A DNA stretch of 64,000 nucleotides, taken from contig NZ_CP034791.1 of the NCBI RefSeq assembly GCF_003999255.1, positions 887,001 through 951,000 on the forward strand. The letters are read 5' to 3'. How positions within the stretch are numbered: position 1 is the stretch's first letter; each line of letters starts with the position of its first letter. This document shows positions 43,029-52,818 of the stretch, piece by piece. A program made the translations under genes and the position numbers. Under the pieces are notes generated by a model. It saw only the letters and a program-made list of their open reading frames with translations. It was not told the origin of the DNA and searched no databases. Source of the DNA: Caldicellulosiruptor changbaiensis. GTDB taxonomy: Bacteria; Bacillota; Thermoanaerobacteria; Caldicellulosiruptorales; Caldicellulosiruptoraceae.

Positions 43029-46000
43029 ATGTTTTACAAACTTGACGAAGAACATTATGTTGAAAATCCATTCCTCTTTCAGCTTCAAAGGCTTGGATGG
43101 AAGATTTATAGACAAAACAAAGATAACCCTGAGGATACAAAAGAAATAATATCGTTCACTTCTTCATTAGAACCTGAATATGGTGAAAGCCAAAGATTCA
43201 GAGAAAGCTTTAAAGAAGTAATCCTTGAGGGAGTTTTAAGGGAGTCTTTAAAGAGAATAAACCCATGGATAGAAGATGACCAAATAAGTGAAGTTGTTCG
43301 AAGAATTACAACACCACAGTCAAACTCTCTTTTAGAGGCAAATAAAGAAATCCACGACTTGCTTTTAGAGAACACCTCAGTTTCTGAAAATAGAAAAACA
43401 GGAGAAAAAAGCCCAACTGTTAAGTTTATTGATTTTAAAAATCCGGACAATAATTCATTCATTGCTATATCACAGTTTAAAGTGAATATAACGGGGACTG
43501 AAAAACATATTGTTCCCGATATAGTTCTTTTTGTAAATGGTTTGCCTCTTGTGGTGGTTGAATGCAAATCTCCAGCAGTTGCTGACCCAATTTCTGAAGC
43601 AATTACTCAGCTTATGCGCTATTGTAACAGACGTGGCGTAATTGAGGGAAATGAAAAGCTTTTCTGGTACAACCTCTTTATGGTTGCTACCTCGAATCAG
43701 GTTGCAAAGTATGGCACAATAACCTCAGAGTATGAGCACTTTGTTGAGTGGAAAGACCCTTATCCTTTTTCGCTGTCAAGCGTAAATCCAGATGGAAATG
43801 TAACAAGCCAGCAGGTTTTGATTCATGGCATGCTTTCAAAAGAAAACCTTCTTGATTTGCTACATACATTCACCGTCTTTAAAGAAGATCCAAAGAGCAA
43901 AATGATAAAGGTTGTTGCAAGATATCAGCAATTTAGAGCAGTAAAGAAGATGATAAAAAGGCTAAAAGAAGGCAAAACACCAACCGAAAGAGGAGGAATT
44001 GTTTGGCATACACAAGGCTCCGGTAAATCTTTGACAATGATGTTTATGGTTCGAGAGCTTTATCACAATCCTGAGTTTGGAAACTACAAAGTTGTTTTTG
44101 TCACAGATAGAAGAGATCTTGAAAAGCAGTTAAATGAAACATCAAGAAGTGTTGGATTTACTGTTAAGTTAGCAAGAAGCATTCAGGAACTTAAAGAACT
44201 TTTAAAAACTGACACACCCGAACTTGTCATGGCTATGGTTCATAAATTTCAAGAGAGGGAATTAAAAGGAGAATTTCCTGTCCTCAATACATCACCTAAT
44301 ATTCTAATAATGATAGATGAAGCACACAGAACCCAATACAAGCTGCTGGGTGCAAATTTAAGAAAAGCTCTTCCAAATGCAACAAAAATAGCATTTACAG
44401 GTACACCTATAGAAAAGACCGAGATGACATTTGGCGATTACATAGACAAGTACAGCATAAAGCAGGCAGTTGAAGATGGTGTGACTGTTGAGATTGTATA
44501 TGAAGGAAGAGTCCATAGCGCAGAGCTTACCGATGAAGAGGCAGCAAATGCAAAGTTTGAAGATGTTTTCAAAGACGTTGATAAAGATACAAAAAGAATG
44601 ATAATGGGAAGATTCACATGGAGAGCATATCTTGAAGCTGAAGAGGTAATCCGCGACAAAGCCAGAGATATGATAGAGCACTATATAACTCATATATTCC
44701 CAAATGGATTTAAAGCTCAAGTTGTTACAGTGTCACGTCTTGCTGCAATAAGATATAAAAAAGCACTTGAAGAGGCTCTCAAAGAAAAGATTTCTGAATT
44801 GGAAAAAGAAAATAATTCAAAAATAGATTTAGAAACATTGAAAAAGTTAGAGGTTGGTGTGGTTATTTCAGGAGCTCAGAATGACCCACCTGAGTATCGT
44901 CCTTATACTGACCCAAATGAGCACGAAAGGATAATCAAAAGTTTTAAACTTCCATTTGACAAAGTGGATGAAAATGGTATCAGCGGCAATGTTGGTATTT
45001 TGGTTGTTCAAAATATGCTAATAACTGGTTTTGATGTACCTGTTGAGCAGGTTATGTATCTTGATAATGTGATAAAAGGACATAACTTGCTACAAGCTAT
45101 TGCAAGAGTAAACAGAGTTTATAAAAATAAGTCATGTGGTTTTGTTGTAGATTATGTAGGTGTTTTGAAACATTTAAAAGAGGCCCTGGCTATTTACGCA
45201 GATGAAGATATTGAGGAAATTTCAGAGGTTGTAAAGAACAAAGCAAAAAGCATTGATGAGCTAAAGTATGTTCACAATCTTATTGAAGAGTTTTTTGAAA
45301 AATATGGCATTAGAAACTGGCGCCAGAATGTAGATGAATGTATTGACATTCTTGTTGATGAGCAGGTCAGAAATGAATTTATAGCTCTTGTGAGATGGTT
45401 TAACCGTTGTATGGACGAGGTTTTTCCTGACCCTGCAGCACTAAGATACCTTACTGACTTGAAAATTCTTGCCTTCATAAAAGAATCCGCGCGAAATAGA
45501 TACAGAGATGATAAGCTGAGTATAAAAGATGCAAGCAATAAGATAAGAGAAATTGTGGAAGAATACCTGATTTCTCAGGGAATAGATCCCAAAGTACCAC
45601 CTACTCCACTTTTTGAAGACAAATTCCTTGAAAAACTTCACAAAAAATCAAGCAAGGCAAAAGCTCAAGAGCTTCAGCATGCGATAATTGAGTATATTGA
45701 TGAGCATTGGGAAGAAGACCCAGAACTTTATGAGAGGTTTTCAGATAGACTAAAGAGGTTACTTCAAGAATACAAAGAAAATTGGGATGCTCAATGTATT
45801 GAATTAGAAAAATTAAGAGAAGAGTTGAAAAAAGGGAGAGAAGCAGAACAGACTTATGGGCTTGACCCTAAGAAAGAAATGCCGTTTTTTGGGTTACTAA
45901 AAGACCAAATATTTGGGAAAAAACCTGTAAGTGAACTTTCTGAGAGCGAAATAGATTTTCTTGTTAGCACAACAAGAGATTTGGTAGAATTAATAAGCAG

Positions 46001-46238
46001 AGAGGTTCAAGCGGTTGATTTTTGGGAAAGTGCAACAAAACAAAGAAAGTTGAAATTCTTTATAATTTCACATTTGCTTGAAAAAATATCACCTGCTATG
46101 TATGAAAACAACCATGATGGAGTTAAAACTGAAACTGCAGTATATATCTCTAATTCTTCCGGTCAAAATATATTCAACAAGAGAAATGAAATAGCTCAAA
46201 GACTTTTAGAACTTGCTTATCATCATTTTAGGAAGTGA
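43029..46238 (+). CDS. hsdR: type I restriction enzyme motor/nuclease subunit (HsdR)
   Basis: A 1069-residue protein. The N-terminal nuclease has the PD-ExK pattern: D164 in IVPDIVLF, and E178-C-K180 in VVVECKSP. The SF2 motor follows, with Walker A TQGSGKS (329-334), motif Ia VFVTDRRDL, DEAH box IDEAH (429-433), motif III FTGTP, and motif VI QAIARVNRVYK. The C-terminal 200 residues are helical, as expected for HsdM/S docking. All key residues are intact, so the enzyme is probably active. It begins 3 nt after hepT. Confidence 0.95.
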   Translation: MFYKLDEEHYVENPFLFQLQRLGWKIYRQNKDNPEDTKEIISFTSSLEPEYGESQRFRESFKEVILEGVLRESLKRINPWIEDDQISEVVRRITTPQSNSLLEANKEIHDLLLENTSVSENRKTGEKSPTVKFIDFKNPDNNSFIAISQFKVNITGTEKHIVPDIVLFVNGLPLVVVECKSPAVADPISEAITQLMRYCNRRGVIEGNEKLFWYNLFMVATSNQVAKYGTITSEYEHFVEWKDPYPFSLSSVNPDGNVTSQQVLIHGMLSKENLLDLLHTFTVFKEDPKSKMIKVVARYQQFRAVKKMIKRLKEGKTPTERGGIVWHTQGSGKSLTMMFMVRELYHNPEFGNYKVVFVTDRRDLEKQLNETSRSVGFTVKLARSIQELKELLKTDTPELVMAMVHKFQERELKGEFPVLNTSPNILIMIDEAHRTQYKLLGANLRKALPNATKIAFTGTPIEKTEMTFGDYIDKYSIKQAVEDGVTVEIVYEGRVHSAELTDEEAANAKFEDVFKDVDKDTKRMIMGRFTWRAYLEAEEVIRDKARDMIEHYITHIFPNGFKAQVVTVSRLAAIRYKKALEEALKEKISELEKENNSKIDLETLKKLEVGVVISGAQNDPPEYRPYTDPNEHERIIKSFKLPFDKVDENGISGNVGILVVQNMLITGFDVPVEQVMYLDNVIKGHNLLQAIARVNRVYKNKSCGFVVDYVGVLKHLKEALAIYADEDIEEISEVVKNKAKSIDELKYVHNLIEEFFEKYGIRNWRQNVDECIDILVDEQVRNEFIALVRWFNRCMDEVFPDPAALRYLTDLKILAFIKESARNRYRDDKLSIKDASNKIREIVEEYLISQGIDPKVPPTPLFEDKFLEKLHKKSSKAKAQELQHAIIEYIDEHWEEDPELYERFSDRLKRLLQEYKENWDAQCIELEKLREELKKGREAEQTYGLDPKKEMPFFGLLKDQIFGKKPVSELSESEIDFLVSTTRDLVELISREVQAVDFWESATKQRKLKFFIISHLLEKISPAMYENNHDGVKTETAVYISNSSGQNIFNKRNEIAQRLLELAYHHFRK

Positions 46239-46242
46239 TATT

Positions 46243-46917
46243 ATGCTAGACATTAAAATTGAAAAAATCATACGCTCAAATAGAAAAACCATAGCTTTGC
46301 AAATAACAGAAAATAGCACACTCATAGTCAAAGCTCCGATCAATGTGGATGAAAAAACAATATGGGATGTTATTCAAAAACATAGAAAGTGGATTGACAA
46401 GAGAAAGAAAGAGATAGAAGCGAGAGATCCCAAAGTCTTGCCAAAAGAATTTGTCAGCGGAGAGGGATTTTTATACCTTGGCAGGTATTATAAACTGCAC
46501 ATAGTGGAAAACCAAGATGTCCCGCTCAAATTCGAAAATGGGTTTTATCTCTCAAGAAGTGCTTTGCCAGAAGCAAAGAATGTATTCATAGATTGGTATA
46601 AAAAAGCTGCCTATGAGAAGATTCTTGAGAGAGTAAACTGGTGGGCTCAAAAAAGAGATTTTAAATACAACAAAGTAAATATAACAAATGCACAGAGAAG
46701 ATGGGGTTCTTGTTCTGCAAAGGGTAACTTGAACTTTTCTTGGAGACTTATTATGGCACCGCTGTCTGTAATAGACTATGTGATTGTTCATGAGCTTGTG
46801 CATCTTGAAGAGAAAAATCATGGCAAAAATTTTTGGACAAAGGTAAAACTGCTCATGCCTGATTATAAAAAAAATGAGGATTGGCTGAAGAAGAATGGGT
46901 ATTTATTAAATATCTAA
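46243..46917 (+). CDS. YgjP-like (DUF45) zinc metallopeptidase
   Basis: About 224 residues from the ATG at 46243 (AGGAAG upstream). The frame opens at 46213 inside hsdR. The WLM/YgjP fold is marked by RRWGSCSAKGNLNFSWRL and the zinc site HELVHLEEKNHG: H183, E184, H187 and H193. Genes of this type are frequently attached to type I restriction operons, but the role is unknown. It is the last gene of the defence operon and followed by a strong terminator. Confidence 0.9.
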   Translation: MLDIKIEKIIRSNRKTIALQITENSTLIVKAPINVDEKTIWDVIQKHRKWIDKRKKEIEARDPKVLPKEFVSGEGFLYLGRYYKLHIVENQDVPLKFENGFYLSRSALPEAKNVFIDWYKKAAYEKILERVNWWAQKRDFKYNKVNITNAQRRWGSCSAKGNLNFSWRLIMAPLSVIDYVIVHELVHLEEKNHGKNFWTKVKLLMPDYKKNEDWLKKNGYLLNI

Positions 46918-46923
46918 AAGAAT

Positions 46924-46970
46924 ATAGGGTTGCCAGATAACTTGTATTGCTGGCAACCCTATTATTGCCT
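46924..46970 (+). terminator. terminator of the restriction-modification operon
   Basis: ATAGGGTTGCCAG (46924-46936) pairs perfectly with CTGGCAACCCTAT (46950-46962), followed by TATTGCCTCT. The stem is strong and the T-tract modest. Confidence 0.75.
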
Positions 46971-47423
46971 CTATATAAAATGTAAAGTGGTAATAAACTT
47001 AATCGGCATAACATAATCCTTCAAAAGCATCACGAGCATCAATGTTGTTGTCAGGAAGATATGAAAAATCTTTCACAAGAAGCCAGCCTTTTTTGCCCGA
47101 CAATGTTTCAATTAAACACCATTTTTTGCCATCGCAACCGATAATATTTATTATCTGTCCTTCCTTGAGAATAAAACAGTCACTTTTTTCACTTCTTGTT
47201 GTGTGAAGTTTTATATCCTTTTTCACAAATACATAAAAATTTGTTTTATAAATATCTTGAGAAATTGGTTTAAACTTATGGTTTTTTAAAGCATATTTCT
47301 CCTTGAGATACCATGTTTGAAGAATATGTGGACGAATTATTCCTTCAACAATACCATTTCCATAAACATGTAATCCAATTTTATAAATTCCGCCTATTTC
47401 ACCAATTTTAACAAGTTTATTAT

Positions 47424-47433
47424 TAAAAAATTG
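47424..47433 (+). repeat. target-site duplication, left copy
   Basis: TAAAAAATTG, identical to 48548-48557. It flanks the IS. Confidence 0.85.
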
Positions 47434-47483
47434 TAGGTTGTTGAATAAAAAATATTACCAACAATACATAAAATAAACAAAAG

Positions 47484-48427
47484 TTATTGATTCCATTCAT
47501 AAGCGAAAGAAAACTTCTTACCTTCTAACTTTCTAAGAAGTTGCTCAAATAGAAAAGTAATTAGTATCCAATCAATATACCTTTTATAATTTCTAAATCC
47601 CTTGAGCCTCACATTCTCAAGATTATATTCACCTTTTAATTTGCTAAATAGTCTTTCAATCTTTGTTCTCTGCTTGTATAGCTTTTTACCCTCTTCAGTT
47701 TCTAAAAATCTTATGTTCTTGCTTCTAAAACTATTGCTAACATTGTTTTTATTTTTCATGTTTCTTTTGTTTATCCCAGCAACAAATTTAACTTTAAGCT
47801 CATTTGCTATATTAAACCATCTGCTACAATCGTATCCCGCATCTGCTAATACAATCTCACAGCCAAAGCCCCATGCCCTATACAAAAGCTCTTCTTGTCT
47901 TGAGTCATGTTCATTTGCCCCTGTTAAAATCCAGAAAAGTGGTATTACTTCTTCTTTACCTGTACACAAAAGATGTAATTTGTATCCCCTGAAAAATCCT
48001 ATTGTAATATGTATACCTATTTTTGCTTCTGAATCATTTTTGGCACTTCTCAGCGGCGTAGAGTCTACTATCGCTATACTCATATCAGGTTCTATCTTAG
48101 CTATTAATATGTCTTTTATATCTTGCATGTATTCTTTTTCTATTTTTCTTGACAACTTTGCAAAATATGAATAGTCCGGACTTTCTTCTATACCTACTAC
48201 TTGCTTAAACTCTGTGTCTTGATTTATTCGATATTCTAATTCTCTGAAACTCTTTATCCCCTTTTTAACTTTATAAACCAAACAAGCTATTATCTGAAAC
48301 AGATTAAATTTCCTCGGTCGTCCCCTTCTATTTTGCTTTATCTTCCTCGATAAAACTTCAGTAACCTTTTTTATACAAAAAGCAGCTTTAAAAATTTCTT
48401 ATTTTGTGCTTTAATATTCTTAGTCAT
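47484..48427 (-). CDS. IS transposase, probably in two overlapping frames
   Basis: A DDE transposase. The first Asp is in IAIVDSTPLRSAK, the second in IVLADAGYDCSRW, and the Glu in KQRTKIERLFSKLKG. The clean 265-residue frame spans 47484-48281, but coding similarity continues upstream (RRGRPRKFNLFQIIACL). An ATG at 48427 starts a frame that reads 18 codons, then stops. A -1 shift in the overlapping stretch around AAATTTTTAAAG (about 48385-48400) would join the two. This could be programmed frameshifting or a disabling indel; no classic slippery heptamer in phase was found. Confidence 0.8.
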
Positions 48428-48433
48428 CTTTTT

Positions 48434-48488
48434 CCCCCTTGTGTTTTGTTGTGGTTTTCTCTTAAATTAAAATTATAACACAAGGGGG
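48434..48488 (-). terminator. 12-bp perfect hairpin upstream of the IS transposase
   Basis: CCCCCTTGTGTT (48434-48445) and AACACAAGGGGG (48477-48488) are exact complements. The hairpin lies between the right IS end and the transposase ATG. It would terminate or occlude translation of transcripts entering from the host gene, a common IS self-limiting device. Confidence 0.65.
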
Positions 48489-48547
48489 CTTTTTTCTTTT
48501 GTTACTATGTTTACTCTATATGGTTATTTCTTTTATTCAACAACCTC

Positions 48548-48557
48548 TAAAAAATTG
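48548..48557 (+). repeat. target-site duplication, right copy
   Basis: TAAAAAATTG, identical to 47424-47433. Confidence 0.85.
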
Positions 48558-49442
48558 ATAAAAAATTGATGTATAATCATTGCTTGGACCTTCGTCAAAG
48601 ATAACAATCTCTTTATAGTTGTCAGACTTGTCGATATCAACAATTGCAAATCTTTTCTGGAGGTTTGTATACAGTTCATTTGTTGTTAATTGATTATTTA
48701 CCTGCAGAGAAAAACCTTTATTAATGATTTTGTAAGTGATAGATTCTTTTTTTCCATCGTTGTTTAAATCAAAATGAACTACTTTGTCTGCAGGGAAGAA
48801 AAGTATCTCGTCTTTATATTTGTTATCAACAAATAATTTGCTTTTATAATAATATTTTTCAAAGTATAAAATTAACATAACATTGTATTTTTCTATACTG
48901 TTGAGTTGATCAAAAGACACTTTTTTAATAGGCTTATACCATTTTTTAGATAGAAAATATTTTCGTAGTTCTTTGTTGTCAAAAATATGTCCATGTCTTG
49001 CAAAAATTTCGTTCCGAGCAATATTTAATTTTCTATATGCGTCAAGAGTATTAAAGATGTCTTCAGAAGTTAGTTTTTTGATATGACTTTGAGGAAAAAC
49101 AAAATCATCATTTGCAACTGTCTTAATTGGACAGGTAAATATAAGAACAAGAAACAATAGTGTAAAGATGAATAAACGCAATTTAAACATATAATTCCTC
49201 CTTTCATTATTGATTTTATAATCGTTCCACAGTTCATAATTATTGCAAAGTATTTCTTTAAAAAGATATACTATTTATGTAGAAAAGTCAATATACAATA
49301 AAAATTTCAGTATAATTTAAATAAACTAAACAATGATTTACAAAGACTTGGCAACTAATGTAATCTAAAACCTGGAATAATACAATACCACCTTAAGAGA
49401 GTATCTGCGAAAAGAAAAAAAGAAGTGTTTTAGAAAGGTTAA

Positions 49443-49519
49443 TGGTGCGCCCGAGAGGACTCGAACCTCCGGCACATGGTTTAGGAAACCATTGCTCTAT
49501 CCTGCTGAGCTACGGGCGC
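49443..49519 (-). tRNA. tRNA-Arg (anticodon CCT)
   Basis: A complete cloverleaf on the minus strand. Acceptor GCGCCCG/CGGGCGC, discriminator A, CCA encoded. The anticodon loop is TTCCTAA within stem ATGGT/ACCAT. The T arm is GGAGGTTCGAGTCC. The 252-nt gap between it and the YARHG-type gene shows nothing recognisable. Confidence 0.96.
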
Positions 49520-49565
49520 ATCTTTTTAAATTTTGCAAATAATATAATACAACATTTCTTGGGGT

Positions 49566-49595
49566 TTGTAAAGTGGCAGCTTTTTGTGATAAAAT
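49566..49595 (+). promoter_or_regulatory. probable serS promoter
   Basis: TTGTAA (49566-49571) and TAAAAT (49590-49595), 18-bp spacing. The leader of about 95 nt has no T-box features. Confidence 0.5.
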
Positions 49596-49666
49596 ATTTA
49601 CAAGCTCTGAAAACACTGATAAGATTTAAACTATAGATAACTTTATAATCAACCTTAGAAAAATAA

Positions 49667-50956
<1,290 letters not shown>

Positions 50957-50965
50957 AAAAACAGA

Positions 50966-51004
50966 AAAGGTAGCAGCCTTTTAAAAAGGCTGCTACCTTT
51001 TTTT
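50966..51004. terminator. bidirectional terminator between serS and the TVP38 gene
   Basis: AAAGGTAGCAGCCTTTT pairs with AAAAGGCTGCTACCTTT, flanked by A- and T-runs on both sides. The right arm covers the stop codon of the minus-strand gene. Confidence 0.9.
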
Positions 51005-51691
51005 ATGAACAAGAGAAGATATCTTTTTTATAATTTTTTCATGGTAAACAAGACCGATTATGAAAAGAACAATTGCCACAACTGCAACTGCGATTGCAAC
51101 TTCATAATTTTTCTTTTCTAAATTGCTGCCAAAATAAGATGAAAAGAAAATTCCAGGGAATCTTGCAATGGCTGTTATTATGAAGAAATTAATAGGTTTA
51201 ATTGGAGAAAGTCCAGCAATGTACACCAGTATATCTTTTGGTATTCCAGGAATTAAAAATAGAAGAAATATCACTGCCTCAATTTTTGGCGAGTTTATTA
51301 CAAAGTAAAATTTTTCTAAACTTTTCTCTGATACAATTTTTTTGATTAAGTTATATCCTAAAAGTCGGGAAAGACAAAAGACTATTACTGAACCGAGCAT
51401 TATCCCAGTGAGTGAGTAAAAAGTGCCCGCGAAAGTTCCATAGATGTATCCACCAGAGACCTGAACAGCTTCACCTGGAATAACTGACACTACAACTTGT
51501 AGAACCTGGAAAAGTATAAAAACCAGTACGCCCCACTTTCCATAAGAAAGTACCCAATCTCTGAATTTGCTTGGGCTTGATGTGAGTGCTATTATTTGTT
51601 TTGAATACTTTGCTCCAACTAAGACAATTGCAATTAAAAAAAGTAATATTGCAATAATGTTTAACACAATTTTAGCATTTTTGCCCTTCAC
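50993..51691 (-). CDS. TVP38/TMEM64 (DedA-superfamily) membrane protein
   Basis: About 232 residues from a GTG at 51691, which has GGAGGG 6 nt upstream; a TTG at 51706 is the frame limit. Five to six hydrophobic segments are present. The conserved VTT-domain motif appears as SVIPGEAVQVSGGYIYGTFAGTFYSLTG and LFLIPGIPKDILVYIAGLSPI (both split). Family members are lipid scramblase- or transporter-like. A substrate is not assigned. Confidence 0.88.
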   Translation of the reverse strand: MKGKNAKIVLNIIAILLFLIAIVLVGAKYSKQIIALTSSPSKFRDWVLSYGKWGVLVFILFQVLQVVVSVIPGEAVQVSGGYIYGTFAGTFYSLTGIMLGSVIVFCLSRLLGYNLIKKIVSEKSLEKFYFVINSPKIEAVIFLLFLIPGIPKDILVYIAGLSPIKPINFFIITAIARFPGIFFSSYFGSNLEKKNYEVAIAVAVVAIVLFIIGLVYHEKIIKKISSLVHKKR

Positions 51692-51809
51692 TTTCTCCCT
51701 CCACAAGCTTCTTTTAAAAATTTTTCATCGAAAATAACTATACCCTATATACAAAAACAAATCAAGCCATATAACAAATAATTACAGTTATGGTGTATTC
51801 AAAAATATG

Positions 51810-51838
51810 TTGATTTTTTAACATTTAAAATATATAAT
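51810..51838 (+). promoter_or_regulatory. promoter of the por operon
   Basis: TTGATT (51810-51815), a 17-bp spacer, then TATAAT (51833-51838). It gives a leader of about 70 nt. AAAGGAGGT precedes the first gene. Confidence 0.78.
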
Positions 51839-51916
51839 AAAAGGGTAGTATTAAATATTGATTCTCTTGATAGTTCAAATAAAAGACTGTAACGTTTTAA
51901 AAAAGGAGGTACGAAC

Positions 51917-52492
51917 ATGGGCAAGATGATTGAAATAAGATGGCACGGAAGAGGTGGACAGGGTGCCAAGACAGCGTCACTGCTTTTAGCAGAGGCAGCT
52001 TTCAACACAGGGAAATACGTTCAAGGATTTCCTGAATATGGTCCTGAGCGAATGGGTGCCCCAATCACAGCTTACAACAGAATAAGCGATGAGAGAATTA
52101 CAATCCATAGCAACATCTATGAACCAGACTATGTTGTGGTTGTTGATGAGACACTCATTGGCAGTGTTGACGTTACAAAAGGGCTCAAAAAAGATGGTGC
52201 AATCATTGTAAACACTCCAAAGTCTCCAGATGAGATCAAGAAGCTTTTAGGTGACTTTGATGGCAAGGTTTACACAATCGACGCAAGAAAGATTTCTATA
52301 GAGTGCTTGGGCAAGTATTTCCCAAATATCCCAGTGTTGGGTGCTGTTATTAAGGTAACAGGCATTATTCCTGAAAATGAAGCTATTAAGGATATGGAGG
52401 AGTCACTCAAGCACAAGTTTGCAACCAAACCAGATGTTATAGAGGGTAACTTAAAGGCGTTTGTTAGAGGAATGCAGGAGGTGCAAGGATAA
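51917..52492 (+). CDS. porC: pyruvate:ferredoxin oxidoreductase, gamma subunit
   Basis: A 191-residue subunit of the four-subunit enzyme that converts pyruvate and CoA to acetyl-CoA, CO2 and reduced ferredoxin. The domain III signature is WHGRGGQGAKTASLLLAEAA near the start. PEYGPERMGAPITAYNRIS is typical of the POR gamma chain. Gene order gamma-delta-alpha-beta matches Thermotoga and archaeal PORs. Related 2-oxoacid (isovalerate) oxidoreductases cannot be fully excluded. Confidence 0.92.
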   Translation: MGKMIEIRWHGRGGQGAKTASLLLAEAAFNTGKYVQGFPEYGPERMGAPITAYNRISDERITIHSNIYEPDYVVVVDETLIGSVDVTKGLKKDGAIIVNTPKSPDEIKKLLGDFDGKVYTIDARKISIECLGKYFPNIPVLGAVIKVTGIIPENEAIKDMEESLKHKFATKPDVIEGNLKAFVRGMQEVQG

Positions 52493-52791
52493 TGAGAAAG
52501 ATGAAGATAACAGAAGAGGTTACATGGAAGGAGATAACCCCAGCGGGTGTAATCATCGACCCAGGCAATGCAGAGGATTTCAAAACAGGCGACTGGAGAA
52601 CAATGAGACCTGTTTGGCATGAAGATAAATGCAAGCAGTGCCTATTTTGCTTCTATGTATGTCCAGATTCATCTATAAAGGTTGAAAATGGCAAGATGAT
52701 TGGCGTTGATTATGACCATTGCAAAGGTTGTGGCGTTTGCACAGAGGTTTGCCCATTTAAGGCTTTTGACTTTGTAGAAGAACAGAAGTAA
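52492..52791 (+). CDS. porD: pyruvate:ferredoxin oxidoreductase, delta (ferredoxin-like) subunit
   Basis: A 99-residue protein with two 4Fe-4S motifs, CKQCLFCFYVCP and CKGCGVCTEVCP, passing electrons to external ferredoxin. The ATG shares one base with the porC stop. The unit GVIIDPGNAEDFKTGDWR before the clusters is typical of POR delta chains. Confidence 0.94.
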   Translation: MRKMKITEEVTWKEITPAGVIIDPGNAEDFKTGDWRTMRPVWHEDKCKQCLFCFYVCPDSSIKVENGKMIGVDYDHCKGCGVCTEVCPFKAFDFVEEQK

Positions 52792-52818
52792 GAATTTAAT
52801 AGAGGAGGGAATAGAATA

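Larger units (their letters stand above)
47434..48547 (-). mobile_element. 1.1-kb insertion sequence (IS4/IS5-superfamily type)
   Basis: The ends are TAGGTTGTTGAATAAAA on the left and the complement of GAGGTTGTTGAATAAAA on the right, 16 of 17 matching. The element is 1114 bp and flanked by the 10-bp direct repeat TAAAAAATTG. It carries one DDE transposase gene on the minus strand and a strong hairpin upstream of it. The near-perfect flanking duplication suggests a fairly recent insertion. Confidence 0.9.
46999..49190 (-). pseudogene. secreted YARHG/SH3-like protein gene disrupted by an IS
   Basis: The 5' part (49190 to about 48549) encodes a signal peptide (LRLFIFTLLFLVLIFTC), then a YARHG-type segment (ARNEIFARHGHIFDNKELRKYF) and a hydrophilic region ending YTSIFYQFF. 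The 3' part resumes after the element at 47433 as NNKLVKIGEIGGIYKIGLH (part) and ends in an SH3-like domain (LKEGQIINIIGCDGKKWCLIE...GWLLVKDF), with a stop at 46999. Removing the element and one copy of the 10-bp duplication restores one continuous frame. The intact protein was probably a wall- or surface-associated protein. Confidence 0.85.

Noticed and set aside
49442-49636. Plus-strand frame starting MVRPRGLEPPAHG
   Set aside because: Another false protein from the complement of a tRNA (tRNA-Arg CCT).
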